Shown here: positions 7,738-16,476 of the stretch, piece after piece
Layout of the letters: each line of letters begins with the position of its first letter
How positions within the stretch are numbered: position 1 is the stretch's first letter
Origin: Chitinophagales bacterium
GTDB lineage: Bacteria; Bacteroidota; Bacteroidia; Chitinophagales; Chitinophagaceae
Length of the DNA stretch: 46,008 nucleotides
Assembly (NCBI GenBank): GCA_026931905.1
Contig: JAIXLB010000031.1
Span: forward strand, 1 to 46,008
Direction: 5' to 3'
Translations under genes and position numbers: made by a program
Notes under the pieces: generated by a model
What the model saw: the letters and a program-made list of their open reading frames with translations, nothing else
The model's database searches: none
What the model was told of the DNA's origin: nothing

Positions 7738-8979
7738 ATGTCAGCTACATTAATTACCAACATTAAAATGCTTGTAAATGCAAGAGAAGATTATAAACTT
7801 TTAAGAGGTAACGATTTAGCTAATCTTCCTGTAATTGAAAATGCTTATTTAATTATTGAACATAAAAAAATTGTGGCTTATGGCGAAATGGAAGATTTTG
7901 TACACCACACTCAAACCATTACAGAAGTTATAGATGCAGAAGGGCAAATAGTTTTGCCATGTTGGTGCGATAGCCATACACATTTGGTTTTTGCAGCAAG
8001 CAGAGAAAATGAATTTGTAGATAAAATAAAAGGAAAAACGTATGCAGAAATTGCAGCAAGTGGTGGAGGCATTTTAAATTCTGCTAAAAGAATAGCAACA
8101 GCAACAGAAGATGAATTATTTGCAAGTGCTTGGAAACGTTTACAAGAATTAATTCATTTAGGTACCGGTGCAATAGAAATAAAAAGTGGTTATGGATTAA
8201 GCACAGAAAGTGAATTAAAAATGCTTCGTGTAATAAAAAAATTAAAGCTAAAATCTCCCATTCCTGTTAAAGCAACTTTTTTAGGAGCTCATACTTTTCC
8301 TTTAAAATACAAAGAAAATCATCAAGGATATATTGATGTAATTATCAATGAAATGTTGCCTGCTATTGCAAAAGAAAACTTAGCAGATTATATAGATGTA
8401 TTTTGTGAAGAGGGCTTTTTCTCAAAAGAAGAAACCATAACTATATGTAAAGCAGCAATGCAATATGGTTTAAAACCAAAAATACATGCTAATCAATTAA
8501 ATGTAAGTGGAGGCGTTCAAGCAGGTGTTGAGTTAAATGCTATTTCTGTAGATCATTTAGAAACAATGGATGATGCCACTATACATGTTTTAGCACAATC
8601 CAATACAATAGGCACAATGTTGCCTACTGCTGCTTATTTTTTAAGAATGCCTTTGCAACCAGCACGAAAATTAATTGATGCAGGTTGTGCAGTTGCATTG
8701 GCAAGTGATTTTAATCCAGGTTCTTCGCCAAGTGGCAATATGAATATAGTTGTATCAATGAGTTGTATTCAAATGAAAATGTTACCAGAAGAAGCCATCA
8801 ATGCTGCAACAATTAATGGTGCATTTGCCATAGAATTAGAAAAAGAAGTAGGTAGTATTTCTAAAGGAAAATTAGCTAATTTAATTTTTACCAAACCTAT
8901 ACCATCATTGGAATATTTGCCTTATGCTTTTGGTAGTAATTTAATAGATAAGGTAATGATAAATGGTGTATTTATTTAG
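7738..8979 (+). CDS. hutI: Imidazolonepropionase
   Basis: This amidohydrolase opens the ring of 4-imidazolone-5-propionate to give N-formimino-glutamate, step three of histidine breakdown. The 413-residue product has the metal motif DSHTH (H80, H82), GGGILNSAKR, GAIEIKSGYGL, the third metal-site region KATFLGAHTFP, IHANQLN, DHLETMDD and the final aspartate in ASDFNPGS. All catalytic features appear intact. No other hut gene lies nearby, so the pathway is dispersed in this genome. It carries its own promoter-like box. Confidence 0.96.
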   Translation: MSATLITNIKMLVNAREDYKLLRGNDLANLPVIENAYLIIEHKKIVAYGEMEDFVHHTQTITEVIDAEGQIVLPCWCDSHTHLVFAASRENEFVDKIKGKTYAEIAASGGGILNSAKRIATATEDELFASAWKRLQELIHLGTGAIEIKSGYGLSTESELKMLRVIKKLKLKSPIPVKATFLGAHTFPLKYKENHQGYIDVIINEMLPAIAKENLADYIDVFCEEGFFSKEETITICKAAMQYGLKPKIHANQLNVSGGVQAGVELNAISVDHLETMDDATIHVLAQSNTIGTMLPTAAYFLRMPLQPARKLIDAGCAVALASDFNPGSSPSGNMNIVVSMSCIQMKMLPEEAINAATINGAFAIELEKEVGSISKGKLANLIFTKPIPSLEYLPYAFGSNLIDKVMINGVFI

Positions 8980-9024
8980 AAATAACTTTAAACAGCTATA
9001 TTAATTTTATATACAGTAATCATT

Positions 9025-9032
9025 TACTTTTG
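9025..9032 (+). promoter_or_regulatory. -7 box TACTTTTG of pdhB
   Basis: This is a perfect TAnnTTTG match ending 27 bases before the pdhB ATG. No convincing -33 element is visible. Confidence 0.55.
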
Positions 9033-9059
9033 TAATCCATTTTTAATAAATAATATATT

Positions 9060-10046
9060 ATGCGTACAATAGCTTTTAGAGAAGCATTAAGAGAAGCCAT
9101 GAGTGAAGAAATGAGAAGAGATGACAGAATTTTTTTAATGGGAGAAGAAGTAGCAGAATACAATGGTGCCTATAAAGTAAGTCAAGGAATGTTGGCAGAG
9201 TTTGGTGCTAAAAGAGTAATAGATACACCCATTGCAGAACTTGGTTTTGCTGCAATAGCTGTTGGTGCTGCACAAAATGGTTTAAGACCTATTGTAGAGT
9301 TTATGACATGGAATTTTGCTGTTCTTCCTTTAGACCAAATTTTTAATACTGCTTCAAAAATGTTGGCTATGAGTGGTGGGCAAATTAAGTGTCCAATTGT
9401 ATTTCGTGGACCTAATGCGAGTGCAGGGCAATTAGGAGCTCAACATAGTTCGGCTTTTGAAAGTTTATTAGCCAATATTCCTGGAATTAAAGTTGTTTCG
9501 CCAAGCAATGGTTATGATGCAAAAGGTTTATTAAAACAAGCTATTCGTTATGAAGAAGACCCTGTTTGTTTTTTAGAAAGTGAGGTAATGTATGGCGATA
9601 AAAGTGAAGTGCCAGAAGAAGAATATTATATTCCTTTAGGTAAAGCAGATATTAAAAAAACAGGTAGAGATATAACTATCGTTTCTTTTAATAAAACAAT
9701 GAAAGTAGCATTGAAGGCTGCCGAAGAATTGGAAAAAGAAAACATTAGTGCCGAAGTAATTGATTTAAGAACCATACGCCCATTGGATTGGCAAACTATT
9801 TTAGAAAGCGTAAAGAAAACCAATCGTTTAATAATTGTAGAAGAACAATGGCCATTTGCAAGTGTAAGTTCAGAAATTTCTTATAGAATACAAAAAGAAG
9901 GATTTGATTATTTAGATGCACCTATAAGAAGAGTAACCAGTGCTGATGCACCTATGCACTATGCTCCAAATTTGGTAGAAGCTTATTTACCAAGAGTTGA
10001 ACAAGTAGTGAAATTGGCAAAAGAAATTATGTATATAAAAGCTTAA
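9060..10046 (+). CDS. pdhB: Pyruvate dehydrogenase E1 component, beta subunit
   Basis: This is the beta subunit of the thiamine-diphosphate E1 enzyme that decarboxylates pyruvate and acetylates the lipoyl domain of E2. The 328 residues follow the family: MRTIAFREALREAMSEEM, LMGEEVAEYNGAYKVSQGM, the ThDP-site glutamate in DTPIAELGFAAIAVGAA, FMTWNFAVLPLDQI, and the C-terminal transketolase domain with IDLRTIRPLDWQTI and EEQWPFASVSSEI. The alpha subunit is not adjacent, as in many Bacteroidota where pdhA and pdhB are unlinked. It converges with corA 7 bases downstream. Confidence 0.95.
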   Translation: MRTIAFREALREAMSEEMRRDDRIFLMGEEVAEYNGAYKVSQGMLAEFGAKRVIDTPIAELGFAAIAVGAAQNGLRPIVEFMTWNFAVLPLDQIFNTASKMLAMSGGQIKCPIVFRGPNASAGQLGAQHSSAFESLLANIPGIKVVSPSNGYDAKGLLKQAIRYEEDPVCFLESEVMYGDKSEVPEEEYYIPLGKADIKKTGRDITIVSFNKTMKVALKAAEELEKENISAEVIDLRTIRPLDWQTILESVKKTNRLIIVEEQWPFASVSSEISYRIQKEGFDYLDAPIRRVTSADAPMHYAPNLVEAYLPRVEQVVKLAKEIMYIKA

Positions 10047-10055
10047 ATAGCTTTT
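10037..10055. terminator. Short hairpin at the convergent ends of pdhB and corA
   Basis: A 7-bp stem AAAAGCT/AGCTTTT (10037-10043 with 10049-10055) has the pdhB stop codon in its 5-base loop and touches the corA stop codon. Flanking A and T tracts would let it act in both directions. The stem is short and AT-rich, so this is moderate evidence. Confidence 0.4.
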
Positions 10056-10992
10056 AAAACCATTTCTTTTTAAGGAAATACCAGCCAATAATCACAGAAA
10101 TTATTAAAGACAAAATTACTGGTATATAAAAAGCATGTGTAGAATGTTGGTAAGGAATTTCTACATTCATTCCATAAATTCCTGTAACCAAAATAGGTAA
10201 CGATAAAATAATTGTAATAGAAGTTAAACGCTTCATTACATTGTTCAAATTATTACTAATAATACTTGCAAAAGCATCCATTGTACTACCTAAAATGGTT
10301 GCATAAATATTTGCCATTTCTAAAGCTTGGCTTGTATCTACAATTAAGTCTCTTAAAAATTCTCTGTCATCTTCATTAAGTCCTAAAAAATTGGTACGTT
10401 CTAATTTCATCATTAGCATTTCATTGCTACGCAAAGCTGTAATGAAATAGGTAAGGCTTTTTTGAATACGCATCAGGTTTAATAAATCATCGTTGCTATT
10501 ACTATCGTACAAGCTTTGCTCATATTGGTTTCTACGATGATTAATTTGTTTTAAGTAGCCCAAATAATCCTGAACAATTTTTTCGAAAATTTTCAATACC
10601 ATCATATTTCTTTTATCTGGCTGACGATTTTGAAAAGTTTTCAAGAATTTCTTTATAGCACCATTATCGAATGAATTTACTGTTACAATATGGTTGTGTG
10701 TTAATATAATACAAATAGGAATAGTGATGTAAAAAGCATCGCTATCGTTGAATGAATTGTTTTCAGTAGGCGTTTTTATAACAATGAATTTTACATTGTC
10801 TTCCAATTCATAACGAGACCTTTCATCTATATCCAAAGAGTCTCTTAAAAATTCAATAGGTATTTCAAGGTTTTGACTTAAATCTTCAAAGTCTTCTTCC
10901 CTAAAAGGTGGTACAACATTAACCCAAATGTCATTTTCAGGCTTACTTATCTCAACAGTTTGGCCATCTATATTTTTTAAATACTGAATCAT
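10054..10992 (-). CDS. corA: CorA-family magnesium/divalent cation transporter
   Basis: The 312-residue protein has a long cytoplasmic alpha/beta and coiled-helix domain (residues 1 to about 250) and two C-terminal transmembrane helices. The family signature GMN (274-276, in GIYGMNVEIPY) sits at the end of the first helix, and the chain ends in a positive KKKWF tail, as in CorA channels. It should carry Mg2+ (or Co2+/Ni2+) across the inner membrane. It is convergent with pdhB and lies 102 bases downstream of dapF on the same strand. It could be co-transcribed with dapF, but no functional link is obvious. Confidence 0.9.
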   Translation of the reverse strand: MIQYLKNIDGQTVEISKPENDIWVNVVPPFREEDFEDLSQNLEIPIEFLRDSLDIDERSRYELEDNVKFIVIKTPTENNSFNDSDAFYITIPICIILTHNHIVTVNSFDNGAIKKFLKTFQNRQPDKRNMMVLKIFEKIVQDYLGYLKQINHRRNQYEQSLYDSNSNDDLLNLMRIQKSLTYFITALRSNEMLMMKLERTNFLGLNEDDREFLRDLIVDTSQALEMANIYATILGSTMDAFASIISNNLNNVMKRLTSITIILSLPILVTGIYGMNVEIPYQHSTHAFYIPVILSLIISVIIGWYFLKKKWF

Positions 10993-11094
10993 ACTAAAGC
11001 CTTAGATTTTGATAAGAGTTAATAAAAGAGAGTAGGCGAAATTAAAGGATTGAATTTTAAAAAATAGAAAAAAAATAACAAGTGATAAACTTAA

Positions 11095-11880
11095 TTACAG
11101 CATATTTATTTCGCCTTTAAATACAAAAGTAGCTGCACCACAAAGCCAAATATTTTTAAACAACTGATTGTTTTCTTTTTCAAATTTTACAGAAAGCTTG
11201 CCACCACTTGTATGCACTTGAACAGTATTTAATACGGTTTGGCTTTCTCCAAAAACCAACGCAGCTGCTGTAACGCCTGTGCCACAGCTCAAGGTTTCAT
11301 CTTCTACACCACGTTCATAAGTTCTTACTTTAATAATGTTATCAGCAATTTGTTCTACAAAATTTACATTAATTCCTTTTGCATTAAATTCATCATTGTA
11401 CCTTATTTTTTTTCCTTGCTCATACACATTTATTGCATCTACATTTTTTACTTGTTGTATAAAATGTGGTGAGCCAGTATTTAAAACAAAAGTGTTATCA
11501 TTTCTATAATCAATATTGGTTACATCTTGCATTTTTAATTCTACAAAACTTTCTGTTGCAATAATTCCTTCATGTACACCATCTACAGCCAAAAATGTGT
11601 AATGCTCTTTTTTTATTTCATTATCAAATGCAAACTGTATCATACATCTTCCACCATTGCCACACATAGAACCTTCTTTGCCATCTGCATTAAAATATTT
11701 CATTTCAAAATCGTAATTTTTATTTTCTTCCAATAACATTAATCCATCTGCACCAATTCCAAATTTTCTGTTGCATAAAAAATTTATTTGTTCCGTAGTT
11801 AAATGCAACAAAGATTTTCTGTTATCTATGATTATAAAATCGTTGCCTGTGCCTTGATATTTAGAAAATGATAGGTTCAT
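11095..11880 (-). CDS. dapF: Diaminopimelate epimerase
   Basis: The enzyme converts LL- to meso-diaminopimelate for lysine and peptidoglycan. In 261 residues the family motifs are complete: GTGNDFIIID near the N-terminus, GADGLMLL, FNADGKEGSMCGNGGRC with the first catalytic cysteine C73, and TLSCGTGVTA with the second, C199. ERGVEDETLSC is also canonical. The gene diverges from the LytS-type kinase gene and has its own -7 box. Confidence 0.96.
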   Translation of the reverse strand: MNLSFSKYQGTGNDFIIIDNRKSLLHLTTEQINFLCNRKFGIGADGLMLLEENKNYDFEMKYFNADGKEGSMCGNGGRCMIQFAFDNEIKKEHYTFLAVDGVHEGIIATESFVELKMQDVTNIDYRNDNTFVLNTGSPHFIQQVKNVDAINVYEQGKKIRYNDEFNAKGINVNFVEQIADNIIKVRTYERGVEDETLSCGTGVTAAALVFGESQTVLNTVQVHTSGGKLSVKFEKENNQLFKNIWLCGAATFVFKGEINML

Positions 11881-11914
11881 TTGTTTTTAAATTATTTGTA
11901 AAAATAGTTATAAT

Positions 11915-11922
11915 CAAATGTA
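11915..11922 (-). promoter_or_regulatory. -7 box of dapF (TACATTTG on the - strand)
   Basis: The + strand reads CAAATGTA, the complement of a perfect TAnnTTTG box, 34 bases before the dapF ATG. It lies in the 171-base divergent region shared with the kinase gene. Confidence 0.55.
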
Positions 11923-12051
11923 TGCAACAGTCAATAAATACTTTCGTTTTACCTATAAACCTTTGCTTTTTACCTTAAAATAAAAATTTTAAATTCAATA
12001 GAACTATTTATTTTTATACTTTAGGCTACATTTAATAACTAATTCTGTTTT

Positions 12052-13176
12052 GTGATACAACAACGAAAAAAAATAATAAACATTAGCATTCATGTAGCTG
12101 TTTGGGTATGCTTTTTTTTATTGCCTTATATATTTTCTCCTTTACCAATAGATATTCCTGAAAATATCAATAAGCATTTAATGGTGTTGTATATAATGAT
12201 TAATATTTTTTTGTTGGGCTTTTATTATTTGAATACACTTTGGCTTATTCCTAAACTATTATTTAAAAGTAAAGTTTTTTTATACTTAGGAGTGGTTGCT
12301 GTTTTTTTTATTGCCTTTTTATATATTCCAAAAAATGCTACACACCTCATTAATGGCACTACCAAAGAAATGATTTTTAAACAATACATGGAAGCTCAAA
12401 TTCAACGAGAGATCCTATCACAAGATAATCATAAAGAAAAAGCAAGAATTATAGACAGAGATTTAAAGAACAAAGTTTTAATTTATTTTCCAGGTTCTTT
12501 TGTGGTGTTTTTATTAATATTAACTATTGGTATTTGTAGCAAGGCAATTGGGCAATGGATACAAGCAGAAAGAACCAAAGAACAAATAGTACATGAACAA
12601 CTAAACACTGAATTATCGTTTTTAAAATCGCAAGTAAATCCTCATTTCTTTTTCAATACACTCAATAATATTTATTCTTTAGCAGTAATGCAAAGCGATA
12701 AAACGGCTCCAGCAGTTTTAAAATTATCTTCTATTATGCGTTACATGCTTACTGAAGTACAAGAAGATAAAACTTTATTAGAAAATGAATTGAACCATAT
12801 AAAAAATTACATAGAGTTACAGCAAGAAAGATTGACAGATAAAGTAAAACTTAGTTTTGATATTCAAGGCAGCACAAAAGGAAAATATATTTCACCTCTT
12901 TTATTTATTCCATTTATTGAAAATGCTTTTAAATATGGTGTTAGTACAAAAGATAACTCTGAAATTGGTATTCATTTTATAGTTAAAGAAAATTCAATTA
13001 GCTTAAATGTGCTCAATACAATTGTACCTCATAGTTGCCAAAAACAACAAACAACAGGTACTGGAATAAATAATGTAAAACGAAGATTGGATTTACTTTA
13101 TCCTAATAAACACTGCCTTTTGGTAAAAGAAACAGATAAACTATTTACAGTAAACTTAGAAATTAATTTGGTATGA
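12052..13176 (+). CDS. LytS/YehU-family sensor histidine kinase
   Basis: This inner-membrane kinase of 374 residues has four hydrophobic segments (about residues 10-28, 44-64, 74-91 and 146-166), a short linker helix and a His_kinase domain. The phosphoacceptor is H198 in QVNPHFFFNTLNN, typical of the LytS family. The ATP-binding part includes FIPFIENAFKYG (N-box) and a G-box-like GTGINNVKRRLDLLYP. The gene starts with GTG, because the first membrane helix begins immediately and no nearby ATG would preserve it. A weak TACATTTA box lies at 12027-12034. Its last codon overlaps the ATG of the response regulator by 4 bases, so the two proteins form a cognate pair. There is no extracytoplasmic sensor domain, so the signal may be sensed in the membrane. 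Confidence 0.92.
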   Translation: MIQQRKKIINISIHVAVWVCFFLLPYIFSPLPIDIPENINKHLMVLYIMINIFLLGFYYLNTLWLIPKLLFKSKVFLYLGVVAVFFIAFLYIPKNATHLINGTTKEMIFKQYMEAQIQREILSQDNHKEKARIIDRDLKNKVLIYFPGSFVVFLLILTIGICSKAIGQWIQAERTKEQIVHEQLNTELSFLKSQVNPHFFFNTLNNIYSLAVMQSDKTAPAVLKLSSIMRYMLTEVQEDKTLLENELNHIKNYIELQQERLTDKVKLSFDIQGSTKGKYISPLLFIPFIENAFKYGVSTKDNSEIGIHFIVKENSISLNVLNTIVPHSCQKQQTTGTGINNVKRRLDLLYPNKHCLLVKETDKLFTVNLEINLV

Positions 13177-13871
13177 TTATTCGTTGCATAGCATTAGATG
13201 ACGAGCCATTGGCATTACAAATTATAACCCAGTATTGCAATAAAATACCTTTTGTGCAATTAGAAAAAACTTGCACTAATCCAGATGAAGCTGAAGCGTA
13301 TTTAAAAAATAATGCCATTGATTTGTTGTTTTTAGATATACAAATGCCCGATATAAATGGATTGGAATTTTATAAAAATCTTACGCAAAAACCTGCTGTA
13401 ATTTTCACAACTGCTTTCAAAGATTATGCTATTGAAGGTTTTAATGTAGATGCAATAGATTATATTTTAAAGCCAATAGATTTTCATAGATTTTTAAAAG
13501 CAATTTATAAGGCAAGAGAATATGTTGAGTTTTTATCTTCACAAGATTTAAGTTTAAGCAGTATTTATGTAAAAGTAAATTACGAAATGCACAAAATATA
13601 TCTTGCAGATATTGATTTAATAGAAGCCCTTGATGATTATATCAAAATTTATGTAAAACCCTTTCCTGTACTTACTTTGATGACTTTAAAAAGTATGTCA
13701 GAAAAATTACCAGAAAATTTATTTTTAAGAATTCATCGCTCTTATATTATACCTCTTAGCAAAGTTGAAAAATTTAGCAAATCAAAAGTACAAGTAGCAG
13801 GAAAAGAAATTCCTATTGGTAGCAGTTTTGGTAATGTATATGAAAAATTGTTGCAATTAAGTAGCAAGTAA
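13173..13871 (+). CDS. LytTR-family response regulator
   Basis: The 232-residue regulator has a receiver domain (residues 1 to about 120) and a LytTR DNA-binding domain (about 135-228). The acidic pocket is D9/D10, the phosphoacceptor is D55 in LLFLDIQMPDING, and the conserved lysine is in YILKPIDF. The LytTR part contains IDLIEALDDYIKIYV and the typical FLRIHRSYIIPLSKV. It should receive phosphate from the overlapping kinase and bind direct or inverted repeats upstream of its targets. The next gene, an NlpC/P60 peptidase, is a plausible target. Confidence 0.94.
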   Translation: MIIRCIALDDEPLALQIITQYCNKIPFVQLEKTCTNPDEAEAYLKNNAIDLLFLDIQMPDINGLEFYKNLTQKPAVIFTTAFKDYAIEGFNVDAIDYILKPIDFHRFLKAIYKAREYVEFLSSQDLSLSSIYVKVNYEMHKIYLADIDLIEALDDYIKIYVKPFPVLTLMTLKSMSEKLPENLFLRIHRSYIIPLSKVEKFSKSKVQVAGKEIPIGSSFGNVYEKLLQLSSK

Positions 13872-13921
13872 AAAAATACTTTTAATTTTCATTGACTTTA
13901 ATATGAATTTTGTAAAATAAT

Positions 13922-13936
13922 TTGCACTTAGTGCAA
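13922..13936. promoter_or_regulatory. Palindrome TTGCAC-TTA-GTGCAA upstream of the NlpC/P60 gene
   Basis: A perfect 6-bp inverted repeat with a 3-base centre directly abuts a -7-like box TATCTTG (13937-13943). It sits 45 bases before the start codon. This is where a repressor or activator site would be, and the preceding gene encodes a DNA-binding regulator. Function is inferred only from position and symmetry. Confidence 0.35.
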
Positions 13937-13980
13937 TATCTTGCTTTCAATTCTTACAACCCTTAACTTTTTTTAATGGT

Positions 13981-14844
13981 ATGAAAAATTACAAGATTAT
14001 ATTAATAGTAAGCCTCATCTTAGTTTTAATAAATATTTCTTTTGCTCAAGAAAAATATGCAGTTGCAAAAACATTTACACCAGTATTAAATACTCCAAAT
14101 TTTGATAGTGTTTTTGGCGGATATACAGGCAATCTAATAAAGTTAGATTCACACAGGCTAATTAATGAAATGGAGTTTATTGCTTACCCAAAAACATTAT
14201 TTTTTATAATTAATAAAATACCCCACAATGGTTATAGTATTTATGAGGTAATAACTTCAGATTATGTTTACCCGAAAAAAAAATTATTTATTGACAGCCG
14301 TTTTGTAAAAATTATAAGCAGTAATCTTGAAAATAGAAAAAAGAATTTACCCGATAAAAAAATAATTCTTGAAAGAATTAAAAAGCTAACAGGCTATCCT
14401 TATATGTGGGGAGGAAATGTTCCCAATGGTATTGAAGAAATGTTGCAGTATTACAAACCCTCTACCACTATTGATAGTGCTACAAAAAACGTATGGATTT
14501 TAAAAGGAGTAGATTGTTCAGGATTAATTTATCAGGCTACAGATGGTTATACACCAAGAAATACATCTTCATTAATTAATTATGGAAAACCAGTTGGTAA
14601 AATTGAAAACTTAACTGCTGAAGAAATTATAGAACTGTTACAGCCATTGGATTTAATAGTTATGCACGGGCATGTAGTTATTGTACTTGATAAAAATACA
14701 GCTATTGAAAGTACACCCAAACGAGGTGTTATACAAACAAATTTATTAAAAAGATTAACAGCAATAATGAAAGAAAAAAAACCTGCCAATGAATGGACTT
14801 CTATTGCAGGAAAAAAGTTTGTTATAAGAAGGTGGATTGAATAA
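13981..14844 (+). CDS. Exported NlpC/P60-family cysteine peptidase
   Basis: The 287-residue protein begins with a signal peptide (MKNYKIILIVSLILVLINISFAQ) and is probably periplasmic. An N-terminal region of about 100 residues may be a degenerate SH3-like domain. The catalytic domain starts near residue 125 with LTGYPYMWGGN, followed by the nucleophile C179 in GVDCSGLIYQAT and the histidine H231 in HGHVVIVL. These are the hallmarks of NlpC/P60 endopeptidases that cut peptide stems in peptidoglycan. It lies 109 bases after the LytTR regulator, with a palindrome between them that may place it under that regulator. Confidence 0.87.
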   Translation: MKNYKIILIVSLILVLINISFAQEKYAVAKTFTPVLNTPNFDSVFGGYTGNLIKLDSHRLINEMEFIAYPKTLFFIINKIPHNGYSIYEVITSDYVYPKKKLFIDSRFVKIISSNLENRKKNLPDKKIILERIKKLTGYPYMWGGNVPNGIEEMLQYYKPSTTIDSATKNVWILKGVDCSGLIYQATDGYTPRNTSSLINYGKPVGKIENLTAEEIIELLQPLDLIVMHGHVVIVLDKNTAIESTPKRGVIQTNLLKRLTAIMKEKKPANEWTSIAGKKFVIRRWIE

Positions 14845-14899
14845 TGTTCAGCAAAAAAATACTCAATAAATCATTACCTTGCGAGCCTAAAATTTAGTT

Positions 14900-16423
14900 A
14901 TGGAATTTTTAAAAGAATTAAACCTTCATCAAAATAATCAAGGATCATCTACAGGTACAAAATGGGTTCTTTCTAACGATACTTTAATAGAAAGTTTTTC
15001 CCCAGTAGATGGTAATATGATAGGAACAGTAAATACTACAAGTAAAAACGTTTATGATACCATTGTTGCAACAGCAGAAAAAGCTTTTGCAGAATGGCGT
15101 TTAGTACCTGCACCAAAACGTGGTGAAATTGTAAGACAAATAGGCAATGCTTTAAGAGAAAAAAAAGAGCCTTTAGGAAAATTGGTAAGTTATGAAATGG
15201 GAAAAAGTTTGCAAGAAGGCTTAGGCGAAGTGCAAGAAATGATAGATATATGTGATTTTGCTGTAGGGCTATCAAGACAATTATATGGATTAACTATACA
15301 TAGTGAAAGACCTAATCATAGAATGTACGAACAATGGCATCCTCTTGGAGTAGTTGGTATTATTTCTGCATTTAATTTTCCTGTAGCAGTTTGGAGCTGG
15401 AATGCCGCATTAGCTTGGGTTTGTGGTAATGTGTGTATTTGGAAACCCAGCGAAAAAACCCCTTTGTGTTCCGTTGCTGTACAAAATATTGTTGCTGATG
15501 TTTTTAAAAAGAATAATATTCCAGAAGGAGTAAGTTGTATAGTACAAGGAGCAAGAGAAGTAGGAGAGTGGATGAGTAATGATAAAAGAATAGCATTAAT
15601 GAGTGCAACAGGAAGTACAAGAATGGGCAAAGCTGTAAATGCAGCAGTAGCACAGCGTTTAGGAAAAACTATTCTTGAATTAGGAGGTAATAATGCAGTT
15701 ATTATTTCAAAAAATGCTGATTTAGATATGGCTTTAATAGGTTGTGTTTTTGGGGCTGTTGGTACAGCAGGACAGCGTTGTACCACAACAAGAAGATTAA
15801 TTATTCATGAAAGCATTTATGAAACCTTTAAACAAAAATTAATAAATGCCTATAAGCAATTAAAAATTGGAAATCCTTTGGATAGCAAAAACCATGTAGG
15901 ACCTTTAATAGATAAAGATGCAGTACAACAATATTTATCATCTATAGAACAATGTAAACAACAAGGAGGTACATTTATTGTAGAAGGAGGTGTACTTACA
16001 GGCGAAGGTTATGAAACAGGTTGTTATGTAAAACCTTGCATTGCAGAAGCAAATAATAAAATGCTCATTGTACAACACGAAACCTTTGCACCTATATTAT
16101 ACATTATGCCATACAATACTATTGAGGAAGCTGTTGCTATGCAAAATGCAGTGCCACAAGGTTTATCTTCAGCTATTATGACTTTAAATGTTAGAGAAGC
16201 AGAATTGTTTTTATCTCATACAGGAAGCGATTGTGGTATAGCAAATGTAAACATTGGAACAAGTGGTGCAGAAATAGGTGGAGCTTTTGGTGGAGAAAAA
16301 GAAACAGGTGGAGGAAGAGAAAGTGGTAGTGATGCTTGGAAAGCCTATATGCGTAGGCAAACAAACACTATCAACTGGGGTAGTTCTTTACCTTTAGCAC
16401 AAGGCATTGAATTTAATTTTTAG
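14900..16423 (+). CDS. ALDH7-type aldehyde dehydrogenase (alpha-aminoadipic semialdehyde / piperideine-6-carboxylate type)
   Basis: This NAD(P)-dependent aldehyde dehydrogenase has 507 residues. Visible motifs are [15 protein letters not shown] with the conserved N159, the cofactor loop [11 protein letters not shown], catalytic base E260 in [12 protein letters not shown] and nucleophile C294 in [12 protein letters not shown]. The C-terminus ([19 protein letters not shown] followed by LPLAQGIEF) closely follows the antiquitin/ALDH7 subfamily, which oxidises alpha-aminoadipic semialdehyde in lysine breakdown. Bacterial relatives are called AmaB or Pcd. No other lysine-degradation gene is nearby, so the substrate is an inference from subfamily. 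A TACCTTGCGAGC element lies at 14875-14886. Confidence 0.9.
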   Translation: MEFLKELNLHQNNQGSSTGTKWVLSNDTLIESFSPVDGNMIGTVNTTSKNVYDTIVATAEKAFAEWRLVPAPKRGEIVRQIGNALREKKEPLGKLVSYEMGKSLQEGLGEVQEMIDICDFAVGLSRQLYGLTIHSERPNHRMYEQWHPLGVVGIISAFNFPVAVWSWNAALAWVCGNVCIWKPSEKTPLCSVAVQNIVADVFKKNNIPEGVSCIVQGAREVGEWMSNDKRIALMSATGSTRMGKAVNAAVAQRLGKTILELGGNNAVIISKNADLDMALIGCVFGAVGTAGQRCTTTRRLIIHESIYETFKQKLINAYKQLKIGNPLDSKNHVGPLIDKDAVQQYLSSIEQCKQQGGTFIVEGGVLTGEGYETGCYVKPCIAEANNKMLIVQHETFAPILYIMPYNTIEEAVAMQNAVPQGLSSAIMTLNVREAELFLSHTGSDCGIANVNIGTSGAEIGGAFGGEKETGGGRESGSDAWKAYMRRQTNTINWGSSLPLAQGIEFNF

Positions 16424-16476
16424 AAAAAAAATACTTACGCTTTTTAAAAACTTCTTCATCGTATTTTACAAACAAT

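Noticed and set aside
15316..15786. Open frame of 156 codons on the - strand inside the ALDH7 gene
   Set aside because: It is fully antisense to a well-conserved enzyme, has no recognisable domain and reflects the reading-frame bias of the host gene.
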